64,000 nt of DNA, taken from positions 62,001-126,000 of the forward strand of contig CALXXZ010000003.1 in NCBI GenBank assembly GCA_944392805.1, written 5' to 3'. This document shows positions 20,668 to 27,803 of this stretch, piece by piece. The translations under genes were made by a program, and so were the position numbers. The number at the start of each line of letters is the position of its first letter. Positions within the stretch are counted from its first letter, which is position 1. The notes beneath the pieces were generated by a model. The model was not told the origin of the DNA. It searched no databases and was given only the letters and a program-made list of their open reading frames with translations. The stretch comes from an uncultured Clostridia bacterium (GTDB taxonomy: Bacteria > Bacillota > Clostridia > TANB77 > CAG-508).

Positions 20668-21543
20668 ATGATAAAAAGTATGACAGGATATGGTAAAAGT
20701 AGTTTATCCATAAATTCAAGAGAATATCAAGTAGAAATAAAAACAGTAAATCACAAATATATTGATACAAATATACGAATACCTAGAGTAATAAGTTATT
20801 TAGAAGAAGATGTAAGAAAAACTATAGCATCAAAAATAAAAAGAGGAAAAGTTGATATATCTATAAATTTTGAAAACTATAGTAAAGAAGGAAATGACAT
20901 AAGAATAAATACAGAATTAGCAAAAATGTATATAAATAGTTTGAAAAAATTAGCAGAAGAAGAAAATTTATCAGCAGATATACAAGTTACTGATATAACA
21001 AAAATGCCTGATGTATTAATAATAAAAAATGATCTAGATGAAAATGTAATAAAAGAAGAAATAAAACAAGTTTTAAATGATGCGCTAGAACAAGTATTAG
21101 TAATGAGAGAAAAAGAAGGAATAAAGATTTCTGAAGACATTTTAAACAAAATAACACAAATAGAAGGCAAAGTTGAAGAGATTTTTGGCTTATCTACTGG
21201 ACTTATCGAAGAATATGTAGTAAAATTAGAAGCAAGAGTAAAGGAATTACTAAAAACAGAAGAAGTTGACAAAAACAGATTAATGCAAGAAATTGTAATA
21301 TATGCTGATAAATGTTCTGTAGAAGAAGAAATAACAAGAATGAGAAGCCATATATCACAATTAAGAGAATTAATCAAAACGAATGAGCAAGCAGGAAAGA
21401 AAATGGATTTCATTATACAAGAGATGAATAGAGAAACAAATACAATAGGTTCAAAAGCAAACAATCTTGAAATAACTAATAGAATAGTTACAATAAAAAC
21501 TATATTAGAAGACATAAGAGAGCAGATTCAAAATATCGAATAG
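20668..21543 (+). CDS. yicC: YicC-family endoribonuclease
   Basis: The 291-residue protein has the YicC N-terminal domain ([12 protein letters not shown], residues 2-13; [33 protein letters not shown]) and the C-terminal DUF1732 domain ([55 protein letters not shown]). E. coli YicC is a stress-related endoribonuclease acting on small RNAs; the Clostridium role is not established. The yicC-remA order is conserved in Firmicutes. The start overlaps the end of the previous gene, giving coupled translation. Confidence 0.93.
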   Translation: MIKSMTGYGKSSLSINSREYQVEIKTVNHKYIDTNIRIPRVISYLEEDVRKTIASKIKRGKVDISINFENYSKEGNDIRINTELAKMYINSLKKLAEEENLSADIQVTDITKMPDVLIIKNDLDENVIKEEIKQVLNDALEQVLVMREKEGIKISEDILNKITQIEGKVEEIFGLSTGLIEEYVVKLEARVKELLKTEEVDKNRLMQEIVIYADKCSVEEEITRMRSHISQLRELIKTNEQAGKKMDFIIQEMNRETNTIGSKANNLEITNRIVTIKTILEDIREQIQNIE

Positions 21544-21557
21544 AAAGGATGATGAAA

Positions 21558-21815
21558 ATGCAATTAGTAAATATAGGATTTGGAAATATAGTGTCAGCAG
21601 ACAAAATCGTAGCGATTGTAAGCCCAGAATCGGCACCGATTAAAAGAATGGTGCAAGAGGCCAAAGATGCAAAAACAGCAGTTGATGCAACATATGGTAG
21701 ACGTACAAGAGCAGTATTAATAATGGATTCAGGACATGTAATATTATCAGCAGTACAGCCAGAAACTGTAGCTGGAAGAGTTGATAAAGATATTACACAA
21801 CAAGAAAATAATTAA
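21558..21815 (+). CDS. remA: RemA (DUF370) DNA-binding regulator
   Basis: Starts [33 protein letters not shown] 21558 is chosen because AAAGGA ends 9 nt upstream, while ATGs at 21549 and 21552 are too close. RemA in Bacillus forms ring-shaped oligomers that bind DNA and activate biofilm-matrix and osmoprotection genes. The conserved [26 protein letters not shown] is present, so the 85-residue protein is full length. In many Firmicutes gmk follows remA; here rpoZ follows directly. Confidence 0.93.
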   Translation: MQLVNIGFGNIVSADKIVAIVSPESAPIKRMVQEAKDAKTAVDATYGRRTRAVLIMDSGHVILSAVQPETVAGRVDKDITQQENN

Positions 21816-21829
21816 GGGAGGAAAATAAA

Positions 21830-22090
21830 ATGATAGTTAAACCAACAGTTTCAGAATTATTAACAAAAGCAAAAAATAGATATGAATTAGTTATTGCAAC
21901 TTCAAGAAGAGCAAGACAGATTGCACAAGGAGCAGAAGTAAAAACTGATGTAAAAGAAGAATCACCTGTTACTTTAGCTGCAAATGAAATTGCAGAAGGA
22001 AAGATTAAAATAATTGAACCAGATGAAGAAAATGAAGAAGAAATTAATGAAGAAAATAATGAAGAAGATAAAAAAGAAGATGAAGAATAG
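21830..22090 (+). CDS. rpoZ: RNA polymerase omega subunit
   Basis: Small RNA polymerase subunit that aids beta-prime folding and assembly. The 86 residues contain the omega core: KPTVSELLTKAKNRYELVIATSRRARQI (residues 3-30) and SPVTLAANEIAEGKI (44-58), which match the family. A long acidic tail (EEENEEEINEENNEEDKKEDEE type) ends the protein. GGGAGG lies 9 nt upstream. It sits between remA and a CMP-kinase-like gene, in the usual remA-(gmk)-rpoZ-priA neighbourhood. Confidence 0.92.
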   Translation: MIVKPTVSELLTKAKNRYELVIATSRRARQIAQGAEVKTDVKEESPVTLAANEIAEGKIKIIEPDEENEEEINEENNEEDKKEDEE

Positions 22091-22099
22091 GAGCTCATT

Positions 22100-22660
22100 A
22101 TGAAAAAGAAAAATATTATATCATTAGCAGGAGATTTAGCAGCTGGAAAAGGAACAGTTTCTGAAATATTAATAAAGGATTTAAATTACGGTATTTATAG
22201 AAATGGCGAATATGTTAGAAAACTAGCAAAAGATATGGGATTAGATATAACAAGTTTTAATGCCTTTTTAGGTGAGCATCCAGAAATAGATTTACAAATA
22301 GAAAAAAGTGCATCAGAATATGCAAAAGATCATGATAATTTTATAATAGATGCACGTTTAGGGTGGTATGCTGTACCAGAATCATTTAAAGTCTATCTAA
22401 GAGTAGATATAGATGTTGCAGCACAAAGAGCATTTAATGATTCAAAAAGAAAAGGTACAGAAAATTTTGCTACTATTGAAGAACAAAAAGAAGATATGCA
22501 AAAAAGATTAAATATGGAAAACGAAAGATATTGGAAATTATATCATGTTCGTAAAGATGACATGTCAAATTATGATTTAGTTGTAGATACAACAAATATA
22601 ACACCTGAAGAAGTAGCAGAAAAAATTAAAACAGAATATTTTAAATGGTTAAAAACCTAA
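22100..22660 (+). CDS. Archaeal-type cytidylate kinase-like P-loop kinase
   Basis: A 186-residue kinase with Walker A GDLAAGKGTVS at residues 11-21, then YRNGEYVRKLAKDMGLDITSFNAFLGEHPEIDLQIE, IIDARLGWYAVPESFKVYLRVD and QKRLNMENERYWKLYHVRKDDMSNYDLVVDTT. This layout (short lid, EHPEID segment, ARL-W, ERYWKLYHV, YDLVVDT) is that of the archaeal-type CMP kinase family, not of guanylate kinase. It takes the chromosomal place where gmk normally lies near rpoZ. Substrate (CMP or another nucleotide/cofactor) is inference. The spacing from rpoZ is 9 nt; a terminator follows. Confidence 0.82.
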   Translation: MKKKNIISLAGDLAAGKGTVSEILIKDLNYGIYRNGEYVRKLAKDMGLDITSFNAFLGEHPEIDLQIEKSASEYAKDHDNFIIDARLGWYAVPESFKVYLRVDIDVAAQRAFNDSKRKGTENFATIEEQKEDMQKRLNMENERYWKLYHVRKDDMSNYDLVVDTTNITPEEVAEKIKTEYFKWLKT

Positions 22661-22685
22661 AAACGTGATTAAATCACGTTTTTTT
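22660..22685 (+). terminator. Terminator after the CMP-kinase-like gene
   Basis: AAAACGTGAT / ATCACGTTTT stem with a 3-nt loop and a run of seven or more T residues: an intrinsic terminator ending the rsmE operon. Confidence 0.88.
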
Positions 22686-22694
22686 ATATTTTTC

Positions 22695-22723
22695 TTTACC
22701 CAAAGTATAAAATATGATAAAAT
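22695..22723 (+). promoter_or_regulatory. Probable priA promoter
   Basis: TTTACC (22695-22700), 17-nt spacer, TAAAAT (22718-22723), 20 nt ahead of the priA ATG and directly after the upstream terminator. Confidence 0.6.
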
Positions 22724-22743
22724 ACAACTGAAAAGGAGAAAAT

Positions 22744-24978
22744 ATGATAGCAGAAATAGTAATAAATCGTTCAGCAAAAAGACTAAACCGAACATTTGAT
22801 TACAATATACCAAAAGACTTAGAAGAACTAATAATGATAGGGAGTACAGTATTAGTTCCATTCGGAAAAAGTTCGAGTTTAGAAGAAGGGTATGTAATAA
22901 ATATAAAAGAAAAAACTACATATGAAGTAAAAGACATTGCAAAAATAAAACATAATTTAACAGAAGAACAAATAGAACTTGCAAAATGGATGGCTAAAAG
23001 ATATTTTTGCAACATATCAGACTGTATTAAACAAATGCTGACACCAGGAACAAAAAGTAAAAAACAAGAAAACAATATTCAAGATAAAACGATAAATGTA
23101 GTATATCTAAAAAAAGAAATTGATGAAATTCAATTTGATATAGAGATAGGAAAAATAAAATCAGAAAAACAAAAGAAAATATTACAATTTCTAAAAGATA
23201 ATGATGGTGTAACAGTTCCAGAAATAGAAATGTTTACAGGAGGAACAAGAGCAATTGTAAAAACATTAGAAAAAAATGGATATGTAGAAATAGTAGAAAA
23301 GAAAATAGAAAGAGATCCATTAGCAAATAAAAAGATAGAAAAAACAGAAAATTTAAAATTAACAGAAGAACAACAAAAAGCTTATAACTTAGTATCACAA
23401 AAAATGCAAGAAGAGCAATATGAACAATTTTTATTATATGGAGTAACAGGTTCAGGAAAAACTGAAGTATATTTACAATTAATAGGACAAGCATTAAAAC
23501 AAAATAAAAGTGCAATAGTATTAGTGCCAGAAATTTCATTAACTCCTCAGATGATAGATAGATTTATTGCAAGGTTTGATAAAGAAGAAATTGCAGTCAT
23601 ACATAGCAAATTATCTATAGGCGAAAGATATGACGAGTGGAATAAAATCAAAGAGGGAAAAGCAAAGATAATAATTGGTGCAAGGTCAGCAATATTTGCG
23701 CCAACACAAAATATAGGAATAATCATAATAGATGAAGAACATGATAGTTCATATAAGTCAGAAGCGGTACCTAAATATGATGCAAAAGAAATTGCTAAAA
23801 AAATCGCAAAAGAGAACAAATGTCCATTAATACTTGGAAGTGCAACACCAGATTTAAATACATATTATAAAGCTAAACAAGGTAAAATAACTTTATTAGA
23901 ATTAACACATAGAGCAAATGACTCAAAACTCCCAGAAGTTGAAATTGTAGATTTAAAAATGGAATTAGCAAATGGAAATAGATCAATGTTAAGTGTTAAA
24001 TTACATGATGCGATTGAAAAGAATCTAAAAGAAAAAAGACAAACAATTCTATTTTTAAATAGAAGAGGATATTCAACATTTATAATGTGTAGAGAATGTG
24101 GGTATACTGTAAAATGTAAAAACTGTAATATAAGTATGACATATCATAAATCAGAAAACAAATTAAAATGTCATTACTGTGGATACGAAGAAAATATTGT
24201 AACTGTTTGTCCAGAATGTAAAAGCACAAAAATTAGATATTTTGGAACAGGAACACAAAAATTAGAACAAGAAATAAATAAAATATTTCCACAAGCTACA
24301 ACAATAAGAATGGATGTAGACACAGTAACTAAAAAGAACTCACATGAAGAAATATTAAATAAATTTAAAAATGAAAATATAGATATATTAATTGGAACAC
24401 AGATGGTAGTAAAAGGACATCATTTTCCAAATGTAACACTTGTAGGAGTAATTGCAGCAGATAGTAGTTTAAATATAGATGATTATAGAGCAAATGAAAG
24501 AACATTTCAATTATTAACACAAGTTGCAGGAAGAGCAGGAAGAGAAAAGCTTGATGGGCGAGTAATAATACAAACTTATACACCTGACAATTTTAGTATA
24601 ATATGTTCAAAAAAACAAGATTATGAAATGTTTTACAATACAGAAATTGCATTGCGAAAACAGTTGAATTATCCACCATTTTGCGATATAATATTAATTG
24701 GGTTTAATAGTTTATCAGAAAAAGAAATTATAGAAGTTTCACAAAGAGTATATATGTATCTAAAAAACAATTTAAATGGAGAAGAATTTTATGTTTTAAA
24801 ACCAATGCCTTCACCAATTGATAAGATTCAAAATAGATTTAGATGGAGAATTATCATAAAAGGAAGTATGACACCTAATGCAAATGAAGTTTTGAATAAT
24901 TGTTTAAAAGAGATATATAATACAAATTATAAAAATACAAGAATAACAATTGATATAAATCCAAATAATATGATTTAA
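22744..24978 (+). CDS. priA: Primosomal replication-restart helicase PriA
   Basis: 3'-5' DNA helicase that reloads the replisome at stalled forks. The 744-residue protein has the N-terminal 3'-OH DNA-binding domain (RLNRTFDYNIP, VLVPFGKSS), a winged helix, helicase lobe 1 with Walker A YGVTGSGKTEVYL and Walker B IIIDEEHDSSYK, the zinc module (CRECGYTVKCKNCNISM and CHYCGYE with CPECKS: eight Cys) and lobe 2 (LIGTQMVVKGHHFPNVTLVG, LLTQVAGRAGRE). Aromatic-rich loop and motif order are normal. It stands 16 nt ahead of def, the conserved priA-def arrangement. coaBC, often upstream, is absent. Confidence 0.95.
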   Translation: MIAEIVINRSAKRLNRTFDYNIPKDLEELIMIGSTVLVPFGKSSSLEEGYVINIKEKTTYEVKDIAKIKHNLTEEQIELAKWMAKRYFCNISDCIKQMLTPGTKSKKQENNIQDKTINVVYLKKEIDEIQFDIEIGKIKSEKQKKILQFLKDNDGVTVPEIEMFTGGTRAIVKTLEKNGYVEIVEKKIERDPLANKKIEKTENLKLTEEQQKAYNLVSQKMQEEQYEQFLLYGVTGSGKTEVYLQLIGQALKQNKSAIVLVPEISLTPQMIDRFIARFDKEEIAVIHSKLSIGERYDEWNKIKEGKAKIIIGARSAIFAPTQNIGIIIIDEEHDSSYKSEAVPKYDAKEIAKKIAKENKCPLILGSATPDLNTYYKAKQGKITLLELTHRANDSKLPEVEIVDLKMELANGNRSMLSVKLHDAIEKNLKEKRQTILFLNRRGYSTFIMCRECGYTVKCKNCNISMTYHKSENKLKCHYCGYEENIVTVCPECKSTKIRYFGTGTQKLEQEINKIFPQATTIRMDVDTVTKKNSHEEILNKFKNENIDILIGTQMVVKGHHFPNVTLVGVIAADSSLNIDDYRANERTFQLLTQVAGRAGREKLDGRVIIQTYTPDNFSIICSKKQDYEMFYNTEIALRKQLNYPPFCDIILIGFNSLSEKEIIEVSQRVYMYLKNNLNGEEFYVLKPMPSPIDKIQNRFRWRIIIKGSMTPNANEVLNNCLKEIYNTNYKNTRITIDINPNNMI

Positions 24979-24994
24979 GAAAGGAAGAAAAAAG

Positions 24995-25477
24995 ATGGCA
25001 ATACGTATATTAAGATTAGAAAAAGATGAAATACTAAAAAAGAAATCAAGAGAAGTAGAAGTTATTGATGATAAAATACAGACATTGATTGATGACATGT
25101 TTGATACAATGTACAAATATAATGGTGTTGGATTATCAGCAGTTCAAGTTGGAGTTTTAAAAAGAGTTGTAGTAATTGATGTAACAGAAGATAGAACAGA
25201 ACCAATTGTTTTAATAAACCCAAAAATAACTAAAACAAAAGGTGAACATGAGGTAGAAGAAGGATGTTTAAGTTTTCCAAATCAATATGCTAAACTAATT
25301 AGACCTAAGGAAGTTACTGTTGAAGCTTTAGATAGAAGCGGAAAGAAAATAACAATAAAAGCAAAAGATTTATTAGCACAAGCAGTAACACATGAATTAG
25401 ATCATCTTGATGGAATAGTATTTGTAGACAAAATGCTACCAGGAACATTAGAATATGTTGAACCAAAGAAAAATTAA
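24995..25477 (+). CDS. def: Peptide deformylase
   Basis: Fe/Zn enzyme that removes the formyl group from nascent protein N-termini. The 160 residues carry the three motifs: GVGLSAVQVG (motif 1, with Ser replacing the usual Ala), EGCLSFP (motif 2, metal Cys) and the HEXXH-type QAVTHELDHLDG (motif 3). GAAAGGAAG is upstream. It follows priA by 16 nt; fmt, its usual partner, is not in the window because a frameshifted gene and a dehydrogenase follow. Confidence 0.95.
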   Translation: MAIRILRLEKDEILKKKSREVEVIDDKIQTLIDDMFDTMYKYNGVGLSAVQVGVLKRVVVIDVTEDRTEPIVLINPKITKTKGEHEVEEGCLSFPNQYAKLIRPKEVTVEALDRSGKKITIKAKDLLAQAVTHELDHLDGIVFVDKMLPGTLEYVEPKKN

Positions 25478-25542
25478 AAAAACTATTGTAAAAAAAAATC
25501 ATTATTGATATAATAAACGCGAATAATAGTTGGAGGAGTAAA

Positions 25543-26179
25543 ATGAAAAAGAAAAAAATAATAATCATAGCTGTAATAGCTCTATTAGTAATTATAGGTA
25601 TAGTAGTAGGAATATTATCAATATTTGGTAAAGATGAAAATTATGAAACTTCAAAATTATCAGATATATATAATGATTTAACTTCTAGTGAGACTTATAC
25701 GTTTTTAATAAAGCAAAATGATGAAAACAAAACAGTTTATGGTAAAAAGCGGAAATCAAACTGCAATAGATCAATATCTAGAAGACACTCACTCAACAAC
25801 AATTGTGGAAGGCGGAAATACATATTATATATTACATGACAGAAGTGAATACTATGTTTATGAAAACAATAATGTAGAACAGAGTATTTTAACTGATGGA
25901 ATAAAAGAACTAATGAATAAAACATTTACAACTGGAGAAGAAAAAGTAAATGGAAAAAATTATACATATGAAGAATTTGATGGAAGCTCAATTTTTAAGT
26001 TAAATGCTACACCACTAAATCAAGAAGGAATAAAAACAAGATTATATTTTAACAAAAAATCAGAGCTTGTATATGTCAAAACAACATATGAAAATAATGA
26101 AGAACTTGTAGGGGTAGAAATATCAAAAGATGTAGATAATTCATTATTTGAAATACCAGCAGATTATGCCGAAAATTAA
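25543..26179 (+). pseudogene. Membrane-anchored extracellular protein gene split by a frameshift
   Basis: The first frame (from ATG 25543, GGAGG upstream) gives a single N-terminal helix (KKKKIIIIAVIALLVIIGIVVGIL) and the start of a domain ending SSETYTFLIKQNDENKTVYGK. The homologous continuation, SGNQTAIDQYLEDTHSTTIVEGG and on to FEIPADYAEN at 26179, is in the other frame. The switch falls in the A run 25744-25748: removing one A joins the frames into about 211 residues. The N-helix plus beta-rich part with KTRLYFNKKSELVYVKT suggests a lipoprotein-like extracellular domain of unknown role. It may be a true pseudogene, a slippage-controlled gene or a sequencing error. Confidence 0.75.
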
Positions 26180-26195
26180 AATATTGTTATTTATT

Positions 26196-26239
26196 GTTTC
26201 AACTAGTTTTATATAGTAATATATATAATTGGTTGAAAC
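26196..26239. promoter_or_regulatory. Long inverted repeat before the FucO-type dehydrogenase
   Basis: GTTTCAAC (26196-26203) pairs with GTTGAAAC (26232-26239), and the inner TAGTTTTATATA/TATATATAATTG extends pairing with minor mismatches to about 18 bp. It lies 45 nt before the dehydrogenase start. It could terminate the upstream gene or be an operator; no T run follows. Confidence 0.5.
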
Positions 26240-26283
26240 TTAAATATATATAGAATAAAAATTCAAAAGAAGGAGTGAAAAAT

Positions 26284-27444
26284 ATGTCAGTAAAATTCGT
26301 ATTAAACGAAACATCATATTTTGGGAAAGGAGCAAGAGAAGAATTACCAGGAGAAATTCAAAAAAGAGGATTTCATAAGGTATTAGTTGTAACAGACAAA
26401 TCACTAGCTGAATGTGGTGTTACAGCAAGAGTTACAGAAGTATTAGATAAAGCAGGAATTGCTTATGAAGTATATTCAGATGTAAAACCAAACCCAACAA
26501 TTAAAAATGTAACAGATGGAGTTGAAGTTTGTAGAAATTCAGGTACTGATGTTATAGTTGCAGTTGGTGGAGGTTCAAGTATTGATACAGCAAAAGGGAT
26601 CTCTATTGTAATGACAAATCCAGATAGAGCAGATATAGTATCTTTAAATGGTGCATCAAACACAGTAAATAGAGGAATGCCAATAATAGCATTACCAACA
26701 ACTTCAGGAACAGCAGCAGAAGTAACAATAAATTATGTAATAACAGATGAAGAAAGAGAAATAAAAATGGTATGTGTAGATCCAAATGATATTCCAATTT
26801 TAGCAATTGTAGATTCAGACTTAATGGCTTCTATGCCAAAATCAATTGCAGCTTCTACAGGAATGGATGCATTAACACATGCAGTTGAAGGATATATCAC
26901 AAAAGCACATAATACAATGTCAGATATGTTCCATATGGAAGCAATAAAATTAATCTTTAAATATTTACCATCAGCTGTAAATGAAAAAGATGAAGAAGCA
27001 ATCGAAAAAATGGGACTAGCACAATATATAGCAGGAATGGGATTCTCAAATGTAGGCTTAGGAATAGTACATTCAATGGCTCACCAATTAGGAGCAGTTT
27101 ATGATACACCACATGGAATTGCAAATGCTATTTTATTACCAACAGTAATGAGATTTAATGGAGAAGATTCAGCTACAGCTCAAAGATTTAGAGAAATATT
27201 AATGAATATAGGAAGACCTGATGCTGAACATCTAAATGATCAAGATGTTATAAATACATTTGTATGGATGATTTCAGAACTTTCAAAATCAGTTGGAATT
27301 ACTCAAACTGTTAAAGATGTTGGAGCAAAAGAAGAAGATTTTGATATGTTAGCTGAAAAAGCTATGCAAGATCCATGTAAACCAGGAAATCCAAGAGAAG
27401 TTTCAAAAGAAGACTTTATCGAATTATTTAGAAGAGCAATGTAA
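26284..27444 (+). CDS. Iron-containing alcohol dehydrogenase, lactaldehyde reductase (FucO) type
   Basis: Group III Fe-dependent dehydrogenase of about 386 residues, starting at ATG 26284 (AAGGAG 8 nt upstream; the GTG at 26275 is within the Shine-Dalgarno). NAD site GGGSSIDTAKGI near residue 95, PTTSGTAAEVT, the metal-binding TGMDALTHAVEGY and the His-rich GLGIVHSMAHQLGAVYDTPHGIANA are all intact. Sequence order and length fit FucO-like 1,2-propanediol or lactaldehyde oxidoreductases more than butanol dehydrogenases, but the aldehyde cannot be fixed. It would act in NADH reoxidation during fermentation. No other fucose or propanediol gene is near. Confidence 0.9.
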   Translation: MSVKFVLNETSYFGKGAREELPGEIQKRGFHKVLVVTDKSLAECGVTARVTEVLDKAGIAYEVYSDVKPNPTIKNVTDGVEVCRNSGTDVIVAVGGGSSIDTAKGISIVMTNPDRADIVSLNGASNTVNRGMPIIALPTTSGTAAEVTINYVITDEEREIKMVCVDPNDIPILAIVDSDLMASMPKSIAASTGMDALTHAVEGYITKAHNTMSDMFHMEAIKLIFKYLPSAVNEKDEEAIEKMGLAQYIAGMGFSNVGLGIVHSMAHQLGAVYDTPHGIANAILLPTVMRFNGEDSATAQRFREILMNIGRPDAEHLNDQDVINTFVWMISELSKSVGITQTVKDVGAKEEDFDMLAEKAMQDPCKPGNPREVSKEDFIELFRRAM

Positions 27445-27451
27445 AAAACAC

Positions 27452-27480
27452 TTGCAATTTTCTAAAATTTATGAGATAAT
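27452..27480 (+). promoter_or_regulatory. Promoter of the valS T-box transcript
   Basis: TTGCAA (27452-27457), 17-nt spacer, GATAAT (27475-27480), just downstream of the dehydrogenase stop and upstream of the T-box leader. Confidence 0.7.
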
Positions 27481-27487
27481 AGTAACA

Positions 27488-27712
27488 TAATAAAAAAACT
27501 GGGAAAAAGAGGAGTACATTTATACTTATTTAGTAGAGAAAAGAAGTCATAGGCTGAAAGCTTCTTAAAAAAAGGTAAATGGAAGGTAGCTTTTGAGTTG
27601 ATATTCTGAACTAATAGTAAGAATATCCGTGTAGTTCCGTTAAAGACTATAGAGAAAAAAATAAGGTGGTACCGTGAGATAAAACTCGCCCTTTTGTGGG
27701 GTGAGTTTTTTT
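27488..27712 (+). ncRNA. T-box riboswitch controlling valS
   Basis: Leader RNA that reads uncharged tRNA. Seen: the stem I elements AGTAGAGAAAAGAAGT (5' side) and GGCTGAAAG, a candidate specifier GTA (Val) at 27617-27619 in GAACTAATAGTAAG, CCGTTAAAGAC, the T-box AAGGTGGTACCGTG (27663-27676) whose TGG bulge pairs with the tRNA CCA end, and a terminator stem AACTCGCCC/GGGGTGAGTT with a T run ending 27712. T-box and terminator are unmistakable. The specifier assignment is likely, as it matches the downstream valine tRNA ligase. Confidence 0.92.
27683..27712 (+). terminator. T-box-controlled attenuator hairpin
   Basis: AACTCGCCC (27683-27691) pairs with GGGGTGAGTT (27699-27707), followed by T residues to 27712. 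It competes with the antiterminator formed by the upstream T-box sequence. Confidence 0.88.
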
Positions 27713-27714
27713 GT

Positions 27715-27783
27715 TAGGGAAATTTTGGGACAGTCCCCTTTTTTCCCTTTTGGAAATTTGGGGACTGTCCCAAAATTTCCCTA
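27715..27783. repeat. GGGGACTGTCCCC palindromic repeat, copy R3 (between T-box and valS)
   Basis: Perfect 24-bp arms, 27715-27738 and 27760-27783, with a 21-nt loop: the best preserved copy in the window. It lies directly after the T-box terminator and 8 nt before the valS Shine-Dalgarno. Confidence 0.92.
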
Positions 27784-27803
27784 TTAAAAAAGGAGGAATG
27801 AAT

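Noticed and set aside
20877..21515. 212-residue open frame opposite yicC
   Set aside because: Antisense shadow rich in Ser/Phe/Ile; yicC on the other strand is complete and conserved.
27711..27803. N-terminal extension of valine--tRNA ligase from TTG 27711
   Set aside because: It translates repeat R3 and the end of the T-box terminator; the real ribosome site and ATG lie at 27791-27806.
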